Source: an uncultured Clostridia bacterium (GTDB lineage: Bacteria > Bacillota > Clostridia > Christensenellales > Borkfalkiaceae). Taken from it: 8,393 nt of DNA. The stretch spans positions 1 through 8,393 of the forward strand of contig CAMWUS010000049.1 of NCBI GenBank assembly GCA_947177495.1. The letters run 5' to 3'. The position numbers and the translations under genes were made by a program. This document shows positions 5,854 to 8,393 of this stretch, piece after piece. The notes under the pieces were generated by a model. That model saw only the letters and a program-made list of their open reading frames with translations. It was not told the origin of the DNA and did not search any database. Position 1 is the first letter of the stretch. Every line of letters starts with the position of its first letter.

Positions 5854-6648
5854 GTGGCGCGGGCAAGCTGTTTGGGACCTGCGGGAAGTTATTCCGAGTT
5901 GGCGGCGAAGCGCTTTTTGGGCGAAGACGGCGAGGTGGTACTCTGCCGTAACTTTGCGGAAGCGATAAACCTCTGCGAGAACGGAGAAACGGACTGCGCC
6001 GTCCTTCCCATTGAAAACACCATTCAGGGCGGGGTGTTGCAAAACCTCGACCTCTTGGAAAAGGCGAACGTGTTCGCCGTAGAAGAGCTTGTGCTCGGAA
6101 TCGACCACCGCTTGGCAACCTTAAAAGGGGTGCGCTTAGAAGACATTACCAAAGTATATTCCCACGAACAGGCAATCGGGCAATGCGCGGCGTTTTTGCG
6201 GGAAAAGCTCCCTGCGGCGCAGTGCATCTTTACTTCGTCCACTGCGGAGAGCATTTCCAAGCTCGACGAGCATTCCGCAGGCATTGTGGGCTCGCACGTG
6301 CAGGCGGCGGGCGTGGAACTTTCGGCGGAGAACATTGCCGACGAAACAAAAAACTTCACGCACTTTTTCAAGGTCGTGAAGCGGGGAAGCGAGCGCATGA
6401 GCGGGAAATTGCTGTTCTTTTGCGCGGTGTGTAAGCACGAACCCGGTTCGCTCGTGCACCTCTTGGGCATCTTTGCAAGCTACGGCAAAAACATGACGCG
6501 CATTGAAAGCCGTCCCATTAAAAACGTGCCCGGAGAATACCGCTTTTTCATCGAACTCGAAGGGGACGGAAGCGACCCCGTGGTACAGGAAATGTTGGAA
6601 AAAGCGCGCAAGTACTGTCTGCAATTCCGCATTTTGGGCAATTATTAA
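5854..6648 (+). CDS. pheA: monofunctional prephenate dehydratase with ACT domain
   Basis: It converts prephenate to phenylpyruvate, the branch step to phenylalanine. From the GTG at 5854 it has 264 residues. The catalytic domain shows GPAGSYSE (8-15) and VLPIENTIQGGV (50-61). The C-terminal ACT domain shows EPGSL (196-200, family GAL-type motif) and ESRP (218-221), the motifs linked to phenylalanine binding and feedback inhibition. There is no fused chorismate mutase, so prephenate must come from a gene outside the window. The conserved TRF motif reads NFTHFF (167-172): the key Thr169 is kept, but Arg is His170 (codon 6361-6363, CAC, one transition from CGC). The gene starts 1 nt after the DAHP synthase stop and ends 1 nt before the ylbJ stop on the other strand, with no terminator between. 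Confidence 0.94.
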   Translation: MARASCLGPAGSYSELAAKRFLGEDGEVVLCRNFAEAINLCENGETDCAVLPIENTIQGGVLQNLDLLEKANVFAVEELVLGIDHRLATLKGVRLEDITKVYSHEQAIGQCAAFLREKLPAAQCIFTSSTAESISKLDEHSAGIVGSHVQAAGVELSAENIADETKNFTHFFKVVKRGSERMSGKLLFFCAVCKHEPGSLVHLLGIFASYGKNMTRIESRPIKNVPGEYRFFIELEGDGSDPVVQEMLEKARKYCLQFRILGNY

Positions 6649-6649
6649 G

Positions 6650-7582
6650 TTAGACGATACAAGCAAGAGCAAAGCAGAGGAGCGCCGCGAGCGCACCCTG
6701 CGCAAGCTTTACGAGTAAAAAGGGCAGGGCGCGCACGCCCGTGCCGGATAAAAACGCGAGCTGCTGAACAAGCACGCACGCCCCGCCGAACGTGACGAGA
6801 AAGGCGCACAGCGCAAGATGGAGCGGGGAGGGATTTTGTGCGAGGAAGGCACAGCCCGCGGTCATTTCAAGGAGCCCGCGCATTACGCCGAGCCCCGTTT
6901 TTTCAAGCGGGAGGAAAAAGAGCATATCGCTCACCATTTGCCCGAACGCGAAAAATACCGCAATGGCACCCCCCGCGCATAGAATGGATATGACGGAGGA
7001 ATACAGTCCGTCGAAGAGCGCGTTTCCCTTGTCGCCGTATAGGGGCGGCGGGGCGCACTTGGGAAGCGGCGGTTTGCGAATGCGGAGCAGCATACAGATA
7101 AGGTGTACGCCCAAAACATGCGAGAGCATAAGTATCCACCCGTAAACGGGCGAAGAGAACATGACGGCGCCCACCGTTCCCACCAAGAACATGGGACCGC
7201 TCGTCGTACTCAGGCAGGCAAGCCGAAACACCTCTTCCTGCCGTATCGCACCCTGTTCGTACAGCTCGGAAACGTTTTTTGCGCCTACGGGATAGCCCGA
7301 AAGGAGGGCAAGGAGCGCCGCACAGCCGCCTGCGCCCGAAACGCGGAACACCGCGTTCGCGTAAGGGGTAAGCGCGCGCGAACAGGCACGGTAGAGGCGG
7401 GTGCGCGAAAAGAGCGCCGTTAAGAGCAAAAAGGGAAAGGTGACGGGGAGCACGCTCACCGCCCAAAGCGAAATTCCCTCGCGCACGCAATTTGCGTATT
7501 TTACGGGCGAAGAAAGGAATAATATCATGGCGACAAGCAATGGCGCCGCGGCAAGTACATAAGAAAACTTTTTTAAAGTCAC
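6650..7582 (-). CDS. ylbJ: sporulation integral membrane protein YlbJ / SpoVV family
   Basis: YlbJ proteins belong to the nucleoside-recognition/Gate superfamily. In Bacillus YlbJ (SpoVV) is made in the mother cell under sigma-E and carries dipicolinic acid across the outer forespore membrane. This 310-residue protein is hydrophobic throughout, with about eight likely helices (5-24, 36-58, 80-95, 128-142, 144-166, 192-219, 255-277, 288-309). Family signatures are SGYPVGAK (95-102), followed by SELYEQG, and TSGPMFLVGTVG (127-138). It is shorter than the roughly 400-residue Bacillus protein, as in many Clostridia. The GTG at 7582 keeps the whole first helix, but no Shine-Dalgarno site precedes it. 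The alternative ATG at 7528 would cut helix 1 and also lacks one. It is convergent with pheA and divergent from the patatin gene. Confidence 0.88.
   Translation of the reverse strand: MTLKKFSYVLAAAPLLVAMILFLSSPVKYANCVREGISLWAVSVLPVTFPFLLLTALFSRTRLYRACSRALTPYANAVFRVSGAGGCAALLALLSGYPVGAKNVSELYEQGAIRQEEVFRLACLSTTSGPMFLVGTVGAVMFSSPVYGWILMLSHVLGVHLICMLLRIRKPPLPKCAPPPLYGDKGNALFDGLYSSVISILCAGGAIAVFFAFGQMVSDMLFFLPLEKTGLGVMRGLLEMTAGCAFLAQNPSPLHLALCAFLVTFGGACVLVQQLAFLSGTGVRALPFLLVKLAQGALAALLCFALACIV
6717..6745 (-). terminator. terminator-like hairpin with T5 run inside the 3' end of ylbJ
   Basis: On the minus strand GGCA plus GGGCG (one C bulge between) pair with CGCCC plus TGCC around a 4-nt TGCG loop, making nine mostly G-C pairs, followed by C and then TTTTT (6717-6721). 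This has the form of an intrinsic terminator, but it lies about 65 nt before the ylbJ stop and the Ts also encode Phe-Leu in the last helix. The T-run is short. It may end a fraction of transcripts early or be coincidental. On the plus strand no T-run follows it. Confidence 0.35.
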
Positions 7583-7587
7583 GTTAC

Positions 7588-7616
7588 AAAATATGGGGAG
7601 AGGGAGTAGAATATGC
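7588..7616 (-). promoter_or_regulatory. sigma-E-like (mother-cell) promoter for ylbJ
   Basis: Reading the minus strand, GCATATT (7610-7616) matches the Bacillus sigma-E -35 consensus kmATATT fully. After a 14-bp spacer, CATATTTT (7588-7595) matches CATACAnT at six of eight positions. The -35 overlaps the start codon of the divergent patatin gene. The expected +1 is about 7580-7582, on or next to the GTG start of ylbJ. The consensus is from memory and the match is by eye. It fits the known sigma-E control of Bacillus ylbJ. Confidence 0.55.
7601..7606 (+). promoter_or_regulatory. Shine-Dalgarno AGGGAG of the patatin gene
   Basis: AGGGAG sits 6 nt before the ATG at 7613 and fixes that start. 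It lies in the 30-bp gap between the divergent starts of ylbJ and the patatin gene. I see no convincing vegetative promoter for the plus strand there, so transcription may begin inside ylbJ. Confidence 0.8.
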
Positions 7617-8393
7617 GTAAAAAGTTAGGACTTGCACTCGGTGCGGGCGCCGCGCGCGGCGTGGCGCACGTTGGTTTTTTACAGGCGCTCGAAGAAGCGG
7701 GCATTAAGGCGGATTACGTTACAGGCTGTTCCATGGGCGCTATCGTGGGCGGCTGTTATTGTGCGGGCGTGCCCGTGTCTGAAATGAAGAACCGCGTGCT
7801 CAAACTGCGGTTGTCCCAAATCGCCGCAATAAACGCTTTGCCCATTCGCGCCAACGGGCTGTTCCGCTTAAATAAAGCGCACAATTTGCTTACCGAGCTT
7901 GTCGGCGAGAAACAGTTCGACGAGCTTGACATTCCCTTTTGCTGTGTGGCAACCGACCTGTATGCAGGGGAAACGGTGACGCTCTCCGAGGGGAGCGTGG
8001 TGGATGCCATGATTGCTTCCAGCTCCATGCCGGGGGCGTTTACGCCCTTCCGCAAGGGAGAACAGTGCCTTGTGGACGGCGGGATTTTGGAACGCGTTCC
8101 CACCAAACAGCTCAAAAAAATGGGGGCGGAAGTCATTGTTGCCGTAGACGTGTTGGGCGATCTCATGCAAAAGCGGGTAACGGGAAATATCGTAGATACC
8201 ATGCTTCGCTGTATCGACATTATGGACACCCGCGCCACGCAACGCAAAAGGCGTTCGCGTACGGGCATCGTCGATTTGTGGTTGGAACCCGAGCTCGGCG
8301 AAATGAGCCAATATCGCGTAAAACAAAAGAATTTGCTGTTCGCCTACGAAAAGGGCTACGAGCTCGGCAAGGCGAACGTGAAAAATATTAAAG
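7613..8393 (+). CDS. ylbK: patatin-like phospholipase (YlbK/RssA type), 3' end outside window
   Basis: Ser-Asp dyad lipid acyl hydrolase of the patatin/NTE family. The frame runs from ATG 7613 to the window edge without a stop, giving 260 residues. Seen: the oxyanion-hole motif near the N-terminus, LGAGAARG at 9-16 (G-x-G-x-x-R-G form), the nucleophile elbow GCSMG with S40, CCVATDLYAGE (110-120), ASSSMPGAF (135-143), and the catalytic aspartate D155 in LVDGG. Both dyad residues are intact, so it is likely active. There is no signal peptide or clear membrane segment, which suggests a cytosolic or membrane-peripheral enzyme. Its place next to ylbJ, with rsmD and coaD nearby, matches the Bacillus ylbH-ylbK cluster, which is why the symbol is used. 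The substrate is unknown. Confidence 0.9.
   Translation, partial: MRKKLGLALGAGAARGVAHVGFLQALEEAGIKADYVTGCSMGAIVGGCYCAGVPVSEMKNRVLKLRLSQIAAINALPIRANGLFRLNKAHNLLTELVGEKQFDELDIPFCCVATDLYAGETVTLSEGSVVDAMIASSSMPGAFTPFRKGEQCLVDGGILERVPTKQLKKMGAEVIVAVDVLGDLMQKRVTGNIVDTMLRCIDIMDTRATQRKRRSRTGIVDLWLEPELGEMSQYRVKQKNLLFAYEKGYELGKANVKNIK

Noticed and set aside
6903..7490. 195-residue open frame on the minus strand
   Set aside because: Alternate frame of ylbJ; Arg/Gly-rich composition typical of a shifted GC-rich gene.
7756..8268. 170-residue open frame on the minus strand
   Set aside because: Antisense shadow of the patatin gene, which keeps intact catalytic motifs.

Overview
The window reads as a chromosomal housekeeping segment from a spore-forming Bacillota, most likely a Clostridia-type gut bacterium of moderate GC. 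This assignment is an inference. It rests on the trmK–NIF3–zinc-ribbon pair/trio, on the rsmD–coaD–ylbJ–patatin order (compare Bacillus ylbH-ylbI-ylbJ-ylbK), and on the sporulation membrane protein YlbJ/SpoVV. I see no mobile element, CRISPR array, tRNA, rRNA or phage gene. No stretch longer than about 125 bases lacks a gene.

Layout. Region 1 (1-2897, all +): the 3' end of trmK, an overlapping NIF3-like metal protein, a coiled-coil C4-type zinc-ribbon protein, and a compact alanine racemase whose start codon sits inside a predicted hairpin. Region 2 (2898-3020): a short gap with an imperfect hairpin and a perfect-consensus vegetative promoter (TTGACA, 17 bp, TATAAT). Its predicted +1 falls almost on the next start codon. 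Region 3 (3021-6648, all +): a tightly packed five-gene operon. It holds an unrecognised five-helix membrane protein with a charged coiled-coil tail, rsmD (ATGA overlap), coaD (GTGA overlap), a class I DAHP synthase and a prephenate dehydratase with an ACT domain. Region 4 (6650-7582, -): ylbJ, tail-to-tail with pheA across 1 nt, with a sigma-E-like promoter at its head. Region 5 (7613 to the window edge, +): a patatin-like phospholipase, divergent from ylbJ and cut by the window end.

How the genes relate. The region 3 operon links ribosome maturation (16S rRNA m2G966), CoA synthesis, and the first committed step of the shikimate pathway plus the phenylalanine branch step. The aromatic pair lies between coaD and ylbJ, two genes that are closer neighbours in Bacillus. 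YlbJ belongs to the mother-cell sporulation programme (dipicolinate transport), and the predicted sigma-E promoter agrees with that.

Nothing here is a clear undescribed system. The best leads are two promoters placed so that the transcript could begin at the start codon (3021 and 7582), the unknown membrane protein coupled to rsmD, the divergent compact alanine racemase with its start-codon hairpin, and the converging pheA/ylbJ ends with a terminator-like hairpin inside ylbJ.
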